NCBI GenBank assembly: GCA_049487715.1
Contig: CP150556.1
Location: 620,001-684,000, forward strand
Length of the DNA stretch: 64,000 bases
Direction of reading: 5' to 3'
Source of the DNA: Pycnococcus provasolii
Lineage: Eukaryota > Chlorophyta > Pseudoscourfieldiophyceae > Pseudoscourfieldiales
Shown one piece after another: positions 27,943-38,423 of the stretch. Within the stretch, counting starts at the first letter, position 1. Each line of letters opens with the position of its first letter. Under the pieces are notes generated by a model. The model had not been told where the DNA came from. It was given only the letters and a program-made list of their open reading frames with translations, and did not search any database. The position numbers and the translations under genes are program-made.

Positions 27943-28100
27943 TTTTTGCAACTTCTTTGTACCGTATGGACATTTACTGTATTCCTAGGATAGAGTGCCG
28001 GACGTCGTGCACGTCACCGAGGGGCGCGGTGCGATGGACGGCATGCATGGCAGTAGAGCTGAGTGTCACACTAGAGGATGGCAAAAAATGAACAATTTTG

Positions 28101-29204
28101 TTACGCATCGCCTCCCGCGCTGACGCCGCCAGCTGCACAAGGCGCTGCGCGTAGTGCAGCTGCCGCCTCGGCCTTTCCATTCGCTTCCGCAAGCTCCAAG
28201 GCGGTTTGTCCACTTTTGGTCTGTAGACTTGCGTCCGCTCCCGCAGCCAGCAGCATGCGCACGACGTCCACAGCGCCTCGTCGTGCTGCAAGGTGAAGCG
28301 GCGTCATATTGCTCGACGGCTCCACCTCGTTCACCGGCGCATCTCCGCGTGGTGCCTTGAGGAGCATCTCCACCACGCGCTTATTTCCCTTGCCGCTATA
28401 GCCATGCAGCAGGCTTCCCAACGACCCTTTGCCCAACGTCTGGCTGCACTTGCTCGCGAGCAGCTCCGCCGCGATGTCGTAGCTCTTCTCCTCGAGCGCG
28501 ATTGCGAGAGGCGTGCTCCCATACGCGTCAACCACGTCAAGCGCCGCGCCGCGCTTGATGAGTAGCTGTGCAATTTCCTCGTGCTCGTTTTTGAGTGCCA
28601 CGTGAAGAGGCGTGTCATTTCCCTTTATTTGCCCAAACATACGCATTCCCTCCGGCTCGTAATCCTGCACGTCGAGCGGGCTTCCCGCTTCGAGGAGCGT
28701 GGTGACGAGCGCGATGTCCCCGTGCTCCACCGCGTGGTGCAGCGGCACTCTCCCTGAGCCATCCATGCCCAGCACGTCCGCACCGTTCTCGACGAGGAGC
28801 TTCGCCGCCGCCACATCGCCTCGCGCGCACACGATGCCGAGTACCGTCAGTCCAGCGGCGTCCGCTTCGTTGACGTCGACGACGTCCATTTGCGTCATTC
28901 CTTCGCCAGACGCGGCTTGTTCGATCGCCTTAGCGAGCACGTCAATCTTCCCGTTTGCAGATGCGAAAGCCGCGTTCACGAGCGGGTACACCCTGCATAG
29001 TCTGATGAGCTTGTCGTGGTCGTGCGGCGCGTAGATCAGCCTACCGTCGTCGAGTTGGACTTGGTAGGGCGCGTACCTCCCGGGCGGCCAGTCAGGCTCG
29101 CGGTAGTGCAGCGCGACGACGGTTCCCCGCACGAACGTCCCGACGTTGCACTCGACCTTCGCGTTGATGTTGAACCTTAGCGGCGGCTTGCTGGCGTCGG
29201 CCAT
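28101..29204 (-). CDS. Ankyrin-repeat protein with algal N-terminal beta domain
   Basis: 367 residues from the ATG at 29204. Residues ~10-65 form a small beta domain (KVECNVGTFVRGTVVALHYR, WPPGRYAPYQVQLDDGRLIY) that is common in microalgal proteins, often beside ankyrin or MYND domains. About six ankyrin repeats follow (GLTVLGIVCARGDVAAAKLL, GRVPLHHAVEHGDIALVTTL, DTPLHVALKNEHEEIAQLL, GSTPLAIALEEKSYDIAAEL, MTPLHLAARRGAVDVVRMLL, GQTALELAEANGKAEAAAAL). It is presumably a protein-interaction scaffold; the partner is unknown. A GGGTTAGG tract lies upstream at 29298-29316. Confidence 0.88.
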   Translation of the reverse strand: MADASKPPLRFNINAKVECNVGTFVRGTVVALHYREPDWPPGRYAPYQVQLDDGRLIYAPHDHDKLIRLCRVYPLVNAAFASANGKIDVLAKAIEQAASGEGMTQMDVVDVNEADAAGLTVLGIVCARGDVAAAKLLVENGADVLGMDGSGRVPLHHAVEHGDIALVTTLLEAGSPLDVQDYEPEGMRMFGQIKGNDTPLHVALKNEHEEIAQLLIKRGAALDVVDAYGSTPLAIALEEKSYDIAAELLASKCSQTLGKGSLGSLLHGYSGKGNKRVVEMLLKAPRGDAPVNEVEPSSNMTPLHLAARRGAVDVVRMLLAAGADASLQTKSGQTALELAEANGKAEAAAALRAAPCAAGGVSAGGDA

Positions 29205-30685
29205 GGCGCGAGCTGGAGTGGGACCGAAGCCTGATCGACGTCGCCTGTGCGTCGCCTGGTTGAGGTTCGAGTTTTGGGGGTTTAGGAGAGGAGGAGTGGG
29301 GTTAGGGGTTAGGGTTGAGGGAGCCGTCGTTGACTCGTTGGGAGAGATCCCCTCGAGCAAGTTTCTTTCGGACGTGCTTTGCCGTGCTTCGCGATGATGG
29401 CACGCGCGCTCACGATGATTCTATCAAATGACCAGGTAGTTGGTAAAAGGGTACAAACCGTCGACGAGCGACGACTCACGCAGTCACGTGATCGGCAAAC
29501 TGAGCAACTTCCTTAACTGGGCAAGGGAATGGCCAGCGAGTCCTCGTTTTGGTAGACTACCGGGTATGTTTTTTCTCGAACAAAACAAGGCGTGCATTTT
29601 GTCTCAAACGGCACTCCTCCTCCTCCTCCTTCTACGTGGTACATAATAATGAATGTGCCACTCCTATCGTACGGGTAGGCTATCGTGCAATTTTACTATT
29701 TGAATCTGCTTCGCCTCTCCAAAGAAGTTTGCTGCTCATCCCAAGGCTGTAACTTCCTAATGTAAGGAGGAAGTGGAAGGAGGAGTTGAAAATAGAGTTG
29801 CTGGTACCGAAGGCATAAAAGGCGTGTTGTGTTGTGTTGTGTCGTTTCCCAAGGCCCAAGGGGAGGGAGGACCAGTGAGGCGAGGCGAGCAAAGCAGGAT
29901 CCGAAGCAGTATGCTCACTCCCTCTGCGTCTGTTCTCTCTGCTCCAGGCCAGCGACTTTGGCGTGCGTTGGCAAAGCAAAGTTGGCATAGCAAAGCAGAG
30001 CAGAGAAAAGAAACACACAGAGAGCTTGAAGCACTTGTTCAAGCAGCACAACCTCTGAGGACAGCACAACCTCTGAGGAGGCTCTGGATTACGCACCATA
30101 ACGGCATAACCTTCTGCCGTTTGGTGAGTTCGGAGCATCATTTTCCATTGTACCTTAAGGTTTTTGTAAATATTTGGTGAAGCTCAAAGTGCTTGCTTAA
30201 GGCTTGCTTAAGTTGTGCTTGCTTTCTTGTGTTTTATACTTCAACAGCCGGTGGTGAACAGCCGTGTATAGCAGCTGAAGCTGTGTAGTGAGGGAGGGAG
30301 TGAGTGAGCTTGCTTGTGTACAAAACCTAAGTTTTTTTTCAAAAAAAAAAAAGAACCTGGTACGTCATCGTAAAAGAACTACGAGTTAAGGTAGTTTAGG
30401 TTATTTCTGCTGTGTTCTTCAAGGTTTCTTTTGTTTTTGCGAAAACAAAAATACGAAGAAAAATAAAAAATACGCGCGTCTGCTTTTGCGTGCACTTGTG
30501 CGTATTTGTGTGTGTGCGCGTTGCCACCTTGGATGGAAACCTAGGTTTTGTTCTTCGAGGAGGAGGAGGAGGAGGAGATCGCATCGCATGGGCACTTCAT
30601 TGCGAGTTATGTTTGTTGTGTTTGTTTTTTGTGCTTTTCCTCCTACCCTTAAATAACGACACGGACTCTGTCGAGTGGAGAAAAT
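29205..30685. other. Long intergenic region, no gene recognised
   Basis: About 1.5 kb between the divergent ankyrin and flippase genes. It holds the GGGTTAGG tract near 29300, repeated GCTTGCTTAAG words at ~30190-30220, an oligo-T/oligo-A pair at 30332-30351 and a (GAG)n run near 30559-30577. The longest ORFs are low-complexity. A non-coding RNA cannot be excluded, but I see no recognisable fold. Confidence 0.5.
29298..29316. repeat. Interstitial telomere-like tract (GGGTTAG)
   Basis: GGGGTTAGGGGTTAGGGTT, 94 bp upstream of the ankyrin gene start. Confidence 0.8.
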
Positions 30686-33600
30686 ATGCTCTTCACGAAC
30701 ACCAAACTCACGAAACCCACGCACACACACACACCGCGCACTCTCACTCAAGAAGAAGTCAGAAGTATGGTGGAGGAAATCAGCGGTGGTTCGGACGCAT
30801 CCGGAACCAGGCCGAGACGGCGTTCGATCCTCGGTGCCATGCTCCCGGACACGCGCAAGGTGGCCGTGGGAGCCGATCCGAAAACACGAAACAAGGATGA
30901 AAAGGCAAAGGACAACGTCGTGCACACCACGAAGTACAACGCCGTCACATTCTTTCCGAAAAGCATGTACGAGCAGTACCGCCGTCTTGCCAACGTATAC
31001 TTCACCGTCGTCGCCGGCCTCTCGCTCAATCCAGACATCTCGCCCGTCAACCCGTTCACCACCATCTCGCCGCTCTGCCTTGTTTTGGGCATATCCATCG
31101 CGAAGGAGGCGATCGAGGACGCAAAGAGAAGGGCCGCGGATGCCGAGCTGAACTCGCGAAAGGTGCTGCGCATGAACTTCTCCAGCCAGCAGTGGGAGCC
31201 CACAGCGTGGAAGGACATCGTCATCGGCGACGTGGTGAAAGTGCGCAACGACGAGTACTTCCCCGCGGACATACTCGTCATGTCCACGACGAACGACGAC
31301 GGCGTGTGCTACGTCGAGACGATGAACCTCGACGGCGAGACCAACTTGAAGGTGAAGAAGGCGATGGAGCAGACGTGGAACTTCTCCGGCGCGGACGTTC
31401 CCCCGGACATGACCGTCGAGTGCGACCTTCCCAACAACAGCCTGTACACGTTCACCGGAAAGCTGTCGTGGGGAAACCTCGTGCTGCCCGCCGGCCCATC
31501 CGCGCTGCTGCTACGCGGGTCGAGCCTGCGCAACACGAAGCACATCGTTGGCGCGGTGGTGTACGCCGGCCACGACACCAAGGTGATGATGAACGCGATG
31601 GACGCGCCGTCCAAGCGCAGCAAGCTCGAGCGCAGCATGGACAACGTCATCTTCTTCATGTTCCTCCTGCTGTTCGTCATGTGCCTGTCCGGCGCGCTGT
31701 GCACCGCGCTGTGGACGAGGAGCGAGGGCGACGACATGTGGTACATGGCGCCGAAGTTCATCCCGCCCGAGTTCGACCCGGCGTCGATGTACGAGGTGGG
31801 CATATACAGCTTCCTCACGTCGTTCATCCTCTACGGCTACCTCATCCCCATCTCGCTGTACGTCAGCATGGAGATCGTGAAGGTGTTCCAGAGCATGGTG
31901 TTCATCAACCAGGATCGGCAGATGTACCACGACGAGACGGACACCCCCGCTCTTGCGCGCACCTCCAACTTGAACGAGGAGCTCGGGCAGGTGGACACCG
32001 TGCTGAGCGACAAGACAGGCACGCTGACGCGCAACGTCATGGAGTTCTTCAAATGCACCATCGCCGGTGAGTCGTTCGGCAGCGGCATCACCGAGGTTGA
32101 GCGCGCCGTCGCACGCAGGCGAGGGCAGGAGCTGCCCGACGAGTCGAAGGTTCACAACCCGTTCCGTGAGTTTGGGTTCAACTTCTTCGACGGACGTCTC
32201 ATGGACGGCATGTGGATGCGGCATCCGCAGAGCAAAATCATCGGTGACTTCTTCCGCGTGCTCGCTGTCTGCCACACCGTCATCTGCGACGGTGAGCCGA
32301 CGCGCAGCAAAATCAAGTACGAGGCTGAGAGCCCAGACGAGTCTGCGCTCGTCATCGCCGCGAAGCAGATGGGATTCTTCTTCAAGCGACGAGGTCCGAC
32401 GTCCGTCGTGGTGGAGGAGTTCGATGCCAACGGAAACAATGTGGATGTCGAGTACGAGATCCTGAACATCCTCGAGTTCAACTCGACGCGCAAGCGCATG
32501 TCCGTCATCTGCCGAAACCACGACGGCCGCATCCGCCTGTTCTGCAAGGGTGCCGACAGCATCATCAAGGACCGGCTGACGGCGCAGGATGTGAACGACA
32601 ACCGCAAGGCGACGTTCGCGTACTGTGAGGAGTTCGCGCTAGCTGGCCTGCGAACGCTCTGTCTCGCGCACCGCGAGCTTGATCCAACGGAGTACGACGC
32701 GTGGCAGGAGACATTCGCGGAGGCTCGCACGAGCATGCACGACCGCGAGCAGAAGCTCATGGACGTTGCCGAGGACATTGAGAAGGAACTCATCCTGCTC
32801 GGTGCGACGGCAATCGAGGACAAGCTTCAGGAGGGAGTGCCGCAGTGCATCGAGACGCTCGGCAAAGCTGGCGTGGGACTTTGGGTTCTGACTGGTGACA
32901 AGGTGGAGACCGCCGTGAACATTGGCATGGCGTGCTCGCTGATTCTCAATGACACGAAGCAGTACAGCATCACGCCGGAACTTGATCCCGAGGTGATGCG
33001 TCTCGAGGCTGAGGGCGACATGGGCGCCGCCAAGGCGAAGGCGCTAGAGGTGGTGACCACGAACCTGAAGGCGGCGAGCCAGGAGCTGATGTCGGACAAC
33101 TCTGGAACGACGAAGAACTGCGCTATCATTATCGACGGCAAGGCTCTCGTGCACGCTCTCGCGACGGACGAGAGCAGGAACTCTTTCCTTCGCGCGGGTC
33201 TCGCGTGTCGCGCGGTGCTCTGCTGCCGTGTGAGCCCGCTGCAGAAGGCGCTCGTCACGCAGCTCGTTAGATCGACGGGCTCAACAGCCCTTGCGATTGG
33301 CGACGGTGCCAACGACGTTGGCATGATTCAGGCGGCTGATATCGGCGTGGGAATCAGCGGACAGGAGGGTATGCAGGCTGTGATGGCGAGCGACTTCGCC
33401 ATCGCTCAGTTCCGCTACCTCGAGCGTCTGCTGCTCGTGCACGGACGCTGGTCGTACAAGCGGCTCGGGCGCATGGTGTGCTACTTCTTCTACAAGAATA
33501 TTTTGTTCGGGCTGATCCTCTACTACTACAACGCTTCCGCCTTCTTCAGCGGCAAAACTGTGTACAACGAGTGGTTCATGAGCTTGTTCAACGTGTTCTT

Positions 33601-34932
33601 CACGAGCTTCCCGGTGTTCGCCGTCGGCATCTTCGACAAGGACGTGACGGCCGCGTCTGGAATCGAGTTTCCTGGCCTGTATGGCCAAGGCCCGCGCAAC
33701 GAATACTTCGGCGTGAAACTTCGCGCGTACTGGATTCTAAACGGCGTGTACCAGAGCGTGGTGACGTACTTTCTTGTCTTTGCGGTCATGGGTCAGGGCA
33801 TTTCGGATCGTGCCGACGGTCATAGTGCGGAACTCGCGGTTGCCGGCATGACGGCGTACACGTGCATCGTTCTCACGGTGTCCCTGCAGCTTGCGAGCAT
33901 CATTGAGACGTGGACTTGGATCCACCACTACCTCATCTGGGGTTCTGTGATTTTTTGGTTCTACTTCATTGCCATCTACAGCATCCAGAACCCGGACTAC
34001 ATTGGCGAGGCTGTGCATCTCTTCGCGATTGCCGCGAACTCGCCAAATTTCTGGCTCCTTCTCGTGCTCATTCCTATTGCCTGCCTTCTTCCCGACTTCC
34101 TGATTCGTGCTGTGCGTCGTCATCTCTATCCGGCCGATCACCAAATCATCGCTGAGGCGGAGCTAGCTAAATTGTCCGGCAAGGTAGCTCCAGACGGTGG
34201 TAGTGCGCCCCATGGTACACTATCCCTTGCTGATGGGGGGGTCAGGGTGCCATCCATGCGAACTTTCCGTGTGTGAATGTACGCCGCGATTTTGGATTTG
34301 GTTTTGCCTTCCATGTCATATGGCGGATGTGCATTTTCCATATTTGTTCTTTGTGGGCGTGCTTTATTTTTCCTTTATTTTTCTTTTCTTTTTTGCGTTT
34401 GTTTGCAACTTTTGTGAAATGGCATGTGGGAACTTTATGGCATGGATGGAATGGCATGGATGGCAAAAAAGAGAAACAATTGAGCTCACAACCATTTCTC
34501 TCCCACTCTCCAATCTCTCTCGTCCTTGACAAAAAAATTAAATAGGGCGTGGTCGGAAGCCTGACGTTTGCTGAGAAAGGCCAGGTTGGCCAGAGGCGCA
34601 TGTCACAGGTGGCGCTCGAGAGCAATCCGGATCGGCTGTACGGCAAAAGCGGAGCGGCTGCAAATCTTGCTCGCAAAATCTCCGTGGATGGTGATGACCC
34701 AAACTCTTCGACAGCACACGACCTGAACGTGCTTCCGAGTCCTGTCGTTGGACAAGTGCAGGAGGCTCCCGATCGGCATCGAAAGCCTTGGAGGCCGATG
34801 GCGATTGCAGTGGAAGCTGCTCAGAGCATCAGCCGTTCGTGGAGCGGAAGCAGGATTACCAAAGACTCTCCAAAAAGTTCTCCTCGCGTTTCTGAGCAAG
34901 ATGTTGGCGTTGAGATGGCATCGAAAGGCTGA
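30686..34932 (+). CDS. P4-type ATPase, phospholipid flippase (ALA-like), probably two exons
   Basis: The main exon 30686-34183 encodes 1,166 residues. It opens with the flippase entry KYNAVTFFPKSMYEQYRRLANVYF, has the LDGETNLK actuator loop and the phosphorylation site DKTGTLT (Asp about 442). It also has the nucleotide-binding KGADSIIKDRL, hinge GDGANDVGMIQ (~872) and ten helices. It flips aminophospholipids across Golgi or plasma membranes, usually with a CDC50 partner. The frame reads on to a stop at 34276. A GT at 34184 (CAAG|GTAGCT) and an AG at 34545 would remove 362 bp in phase 0 and join a 128-residue Ser/Arg-rich tail (RRMSQ, RKISVDGDD) ending at 34932, a typical regulatory tail. That downstream exon has no suitable start of its own. 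The unspliced form ends at 34276. An internal ATG at 30769 is an alternative start. Confidence 0.9.
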
Positions 34933-35237
34933 GGCAAGAAGAAAGGCCACCCATTGCCTGGTCCCATGTGACACCCATGTAAATTAACATCGATTTTAAA
35001 AAATTGGCGATTGATTGATGACACGTATAGACATAGACATAGACTGACCTTAAGAAGAACATAATTCGTCGTGACGTTTGGTCCTATTGGGTGAACTGTT
35101 GGGACGGTCCGGGTCCCCGTTGATTGGGGGTTTGGTTTGGTTTGGGACCAAATATTTCTTTGTTCCTCCTTTTCTGACCCCTCATTTTCGGGCTTCATTT
35201 TGGGACTGCGATTCGCGTCTCCAGCTCCAGCTCGCCA
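34933..35237. other. Short intergenic stretch
   Basis: TGTAA at 34978-34982 follows the flippase tail stop and could be its poly(A) signal. Nothing else is recognisable before the SET gene. Confidence 0.45.
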
Positions 35238-36149
35238 ATGGCGTCTTTTTGGCTCTCCGCTTCGGATGTCTCGTCGTCGTCATCGTCGTCTTCATCGTCG
35301 TCTTCAATGAAAAAGACCTCGCTTATTCCTCTTGGTGCACCTACCATTAACGTGGTGATTGGTGGATCTCTATCCCTTGTGACGTGGAAGTTGCTGAAAC
35401 GACGACTTGGCACTCGTGGCGATCCTGCGTCGTCACATGCGTCGTCACACGCGTCAGGCGCGTCAGACACGTCGTCGACAAAGACGGCAAGTGTGCACTT
35501 CCGGCGTCGGTGCCCGCCGTGTGATGTCTGCGATGCGACATGCGCAAATGACGTCGTTGAGGCGCTTCGCGACGAGCACTACGGCGCGCGATGGCCGCAT
35601 AGAACACTGGGGGAGGGGGCGCCGTGCGCCGTGCGAGTCGCAACGTCGTCCATCCCGAACGCGGGCCTTGGGCTGTTCGCGCGACACGCCGTCGAACAAG
35701 GCGAGGTGATTCCAGGTGTCACGTACACGGGACGCGTCACGAGCCTGAGCGAGCTAAACAAGGTGCCCGAGGAGAAGCGCGACTACGTGCTCTGCTTTCA
35801 CTTCAACGTTCACGTCGACGCCAGCCTGGAGTACGGAAGCCTCGCACGGTACATAAACGACCCCGTCGACGAACCGCACCGTGTGAATGCGGAGTTTGTC
35901 AAGCACGTTCCCTACCGATTTGCGGAGGTGCGTGCAACACGCCGTATTGCCGAGGGCGATGAAATTTTCGTCAGATATGGCGAAGGTTACTGGAAACGGC
36001 ACCGCGCTGCTGCAGTCTCGCCGCCGAGTGAATCCGATTCGGAGGACGAATCCCTTGGAAACGGCTGCATACGTGAGTGCGACTGGGATGACAAGGACTT
36101 TTGCAGGAGCTGTGGCATCGACCGTTCGTGTCCGGCTGATGATTGGTGA
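35238..36149 (+). CDS. SET-domain protein with N-terminal membrane segment
   Basis: 303 residues from the ATG at 35238. Residues ~30-60 contain a hydrophobic stretch (INVVIGGSLSLVTWKLLKRR) ending in a basic cluster, so a membrane anchor or signal is likely. The SET domain spans ~135-255 (SSIPNAGLGLFARHAVEQGE, YTGRV, ARYINDP, NAEFVK, RATRRIAEGDEIFVRYGEGYW). ARYINDP takes the place of the usual RFINHSC-type AdoMet-binding block, and GEGYW ends the domain. Two Cys-rich patches flank it (RRCPPCDVCDATCA; FCRSCGIDRSC) and may bind zinc. It is a predicted protein-lysine methyltransferase; the anchor suggests a non-histone substrate, by inference. Confidence 0.82.
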   Translation: MASFWLSASDVSSSSSSSSSSSSMKKTSLIPLGAPTINVVIGGSLSLVTWKLLKRRLGTRGDPASSHASSHASGASDTSSTKTASVHFRRRCPPCDVCDATCANDVVEALRDEHYGARWPHRTLGEGAPCAVRVATSSIPNAGLGLFARHAVEQGEVIPGVTYTGRVTSLSELNKVPEEKRDYVLCFHFNVHVDASLEYGSLARYINDPVDEPHRVNAEFVKHVPYRFAEVRATRRIAEGDEIFVRYGEGYWKRHRAAAVSPPSESDSEDESLGNGCIRECDWDDKDFCRSCGIDRSCPADDW

Positions 36150-36429
36150 TTTTGATTGATTGGTGTAGACGTGTGATGTACATTAATGCCTTTTTCTTTT
36201 CTTTTCTTTTATGTTAAATCAAAATGATGAAACGTCAAAAGGTCGCCAGCCCCCATCACGCACGCGCACGCACACACACACGCAAAATACGCACGATCCA
36301 AATCTCTCTCATGTGTTGATCATTCATTCACCGCAACAAAACATCGCCACCACTCGACGCGCGCTCTCGCAACTTGTAGTACTTGAAAATTCTTGAAAGC
36401 TGCTGCGTTGGTGCTGCTCCTTCCCCTTC

Positions 36430-37743
36430 TTATTCGTCGAGCTTGATGCTCACAGGATTTGGTTCATCCTTTTGCACTACAGCCGACAGCTTCGCCGGAC
36501 TGCTTCCCTCGAATGCCGGTCCCCAGACGAATGTGGGAGCCGCCTTGCGATACTTCGCGAGCTCCGGTGGCACAGTGCTGCCGTCAGGGTAGAGCTTAAG
36601 CACGAAAAGGGCTGTGGCCATCTGCCTCGCCGCAGCTTGTGTGCGAAGGTCCGTGTCCCCGCACTTTCCCTTGCATCCATCGCCAACGTTTGGAACGGTG
36701 TCACCTTCAACGCTCACCGTCTCGCACTCTCGGCACTTTCCGAGCGGGCCGTTCTGACATCCAGCTCCGTACACGGAGACGAAGCAGTGCGTGGCGCCGT
36801 TGACGAGTGCCTTGATGCGCGGAGCGTTGACGAATCGCTCGAGAGCTGTATCGACGCCATCTATGCCGCCGCGATCGTCGTCATCTCCAGCCAGGAGTAG
36901 GAGAGTTGAGCGAACAAGCGACGTTCCATCGCCCTGAGTGAAGATGTCACGCCCGCCCGTGCCACCCTCCGAACGCTCCGAGCCGATGGTGGGGCCAAGA
37001 GCCACGGCTGCGAGCACTGGCTTTCCCTGTTGTTGCGCTTCCATCGTCATGCGAAGAGTCAGGGAGCCACCGACGCTGTATCCAATCACACCGACGCGCG
37101 ACGCGTCCAGCATGCTTAGAATGTCGTCGTCGCCGCTGCTGCTGCTTGCCATCTCGCTAATTTTCTTGATGCCCTCGAGTGTGTGGTCACCTAAGTTCCA
37201 GAAGAGTTCCTTCGGATACATGCGCTCGGGTCCAGGAAAGATGCCCATGCGCGGTACCTTCGTGGTGGTATAAACCGCAAATCCGAAAGAGGTGAGGTGC
37301 TGGATGAGTCTCATGTCATTCGCGTTCCACTCGTCGAGCGTCTTGTCGTAGAGCGGATTGATTCTCGCAATGATGGGCAGCGTGGTGTTCGCCTTCTTGG
37401 CGGCATCGACAGCTTCGTTAGTGTAGAAGATGGATGCGTCGTCTTTCTCACGCACGGAAATTTTCTTCTGGATGACGCCTTGCGTGGATTTGTACGGCCC
37501 CGTTGGGCAGAACGGTCCATTTTTGCGTTCGCACACGTACACGCCACGCTGCACGGATGTCGAGGCGTCGTCCAGAGACCTCGGCGAGGCGCTGCTGGCC
37601 CGGTTGAACCATGCGTGCGCGCCTTCAGGGAGCAGAGATGCGACGACCATCATGAGCATCACGATCGAGAGCGAACGCATACTACTGATACGCCCGCCGA
37701 GACAGCGCGCCATGGACGACATCACCAGAGTGAGAAACGCCAT
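36430..37743 (-). CDS. Secreted alpha/beta-hydrolase (dienelactone-hydrolase-like)
   Basis: 437 residues from the ATG at 37743. A hydrophobic leader (SLSIVMLMMVVASLLPEGAHA) gives a signal peptide. The mature part has an alpha/beta-hydrolase core with nucleophile elbow GYSVGGS (Ser about 221), a strand plus acid candidate LLLLAGDDDDR (~282) and a His candidate in GATHCFVSVYG (~320). Extra Cys (CQNGPLGKCREC; GCKGKCGD) near the C-terminus suggest disulfides in an extracellular or vacuolar enzyme. The substrate is unknown; the dienelactone-hydrolase resemblance is by fold only. Confidence 0.75.
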   Translation of the reverse strand: MAFLTLVMSSMARCLGGRISSMRSLSIVMLMMVVASLLPEGAHAWFNRASSASPRSLDDASTSVQRGVYVCERKNGPFCPTGPYKSTQGVIQKKISVREKDDASIFYTNEAVDAAKKANTTLPIIARINPLYDKTLDEWNANDMRLIQHLTSFGFAVYTTTKVPRMGIFPGPERMYPKELFWNLGDHTLEGIKKISEMASSSSGDDDILSMLDASRVGVIGYSVGGSLTLRMTMEAQQQGKPVLAAVALGPTIGSERSEGGTGGRDIFTQGDGTSLVRSTLLLLAGDDDDRGGIDGVDTALERFVNAPRIKALVNGATHCFVSVYGAGCQNGPLGKCRECETVSVEGDTVPNVGDGCKGKCGDTDLRTQAAARQMATALFVLKLYPDGSTVPPELAKYRKAAPTFVWGPAFEGSSPAKLSAVVQKDEPNPVSIKLDE

Positions 37744-37952
37744 TGACTGATTGAGAATGAGCGTGTCCAGAGTGATGTGAAATTTGTGCGGGTCTTGGGT
37801 TCTTGTGGGATGAATCTAGGAAGTTGCGAAATTCCCTTCAAATTAGTTCTTCAAAAAACATCCTCCTCCCCCCCCCCCCCGGCGCCCCGTTAGCGCCCGA
37901 GCAGATCGCCCGAGCCATCGACGGAAGGCATTCTGAGAGACTGAGAGATGCA

Positions 37953-38279
37953 ATGCGATGCGACGACGGGGGGGACTCGGGCGGGGGAAGTTCGGGGTTT
38001 GGAAAAAAAGGATTAATTAGGATGGAATTGGTTGAGATGGCAATCGATATGCGCGAAAATCACAACCAAGCAAGTAGTCGTATCACACCCAAACAGAAGA
38101 GCCTTGCTTTGCAAATTGCACAATTGTATGGCTGGAAGCTTGGCGAGAAGAGTCACTCAGCTGAGAGTACAAATGCCCACTACAATCGCCGCTGGGAGGA
38201 TGCGCTCGATTGCTTGGAGATCGTGACGGTGCCTCACATGACTTACGATGGAGCGGCATACAACAACTTTGTCCGCTAA
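37953..38279 (+). CDS. Small hypothetical protein
   Basis: 108 residues from the ATG at 37953. A Gly/Ser-rich start precedes a helical segment with Lys, Gln and Trp (RITPKQKSLALQIAQLYGWK, NRRWEDALDCLEIVTVPHMT). I do not recognise it. It could be a small real gene or a chance ORF, and a long C-run (~37869-37880) lies just upstream. Confidence 0.35.
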   Translation: MRCDDGGDSGGGSSGFGKKGLIRMELVEMAIDMRENHNQASSRITPKQKSLALQIAQLYGWKLGEKSHSAESTNAHYNRRWEDALDCLEIVTVPHMTYDGAAYNNFVR

Positions 38280-38423
38280 GTTTTCTGGTTCGTTCTTTCT
38301 AAGTTATCCGTTGAGGTAGACTCGTCACGGTCACGATGGTGTGAGGGAGGGGCGTGCTGTTCCAGAAACAACATCTTTTCTAAATGCGTGTTACACAAAC
38401 AATACCATCGTGTACTGTTTACA

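Noticed and set aside
31192-32521. Alternative-frame ORFs within the flippase
   Set aside because: They are Arg/His/Val-rich shadows, and the P4-ATPase frame has all catalytic motifs.
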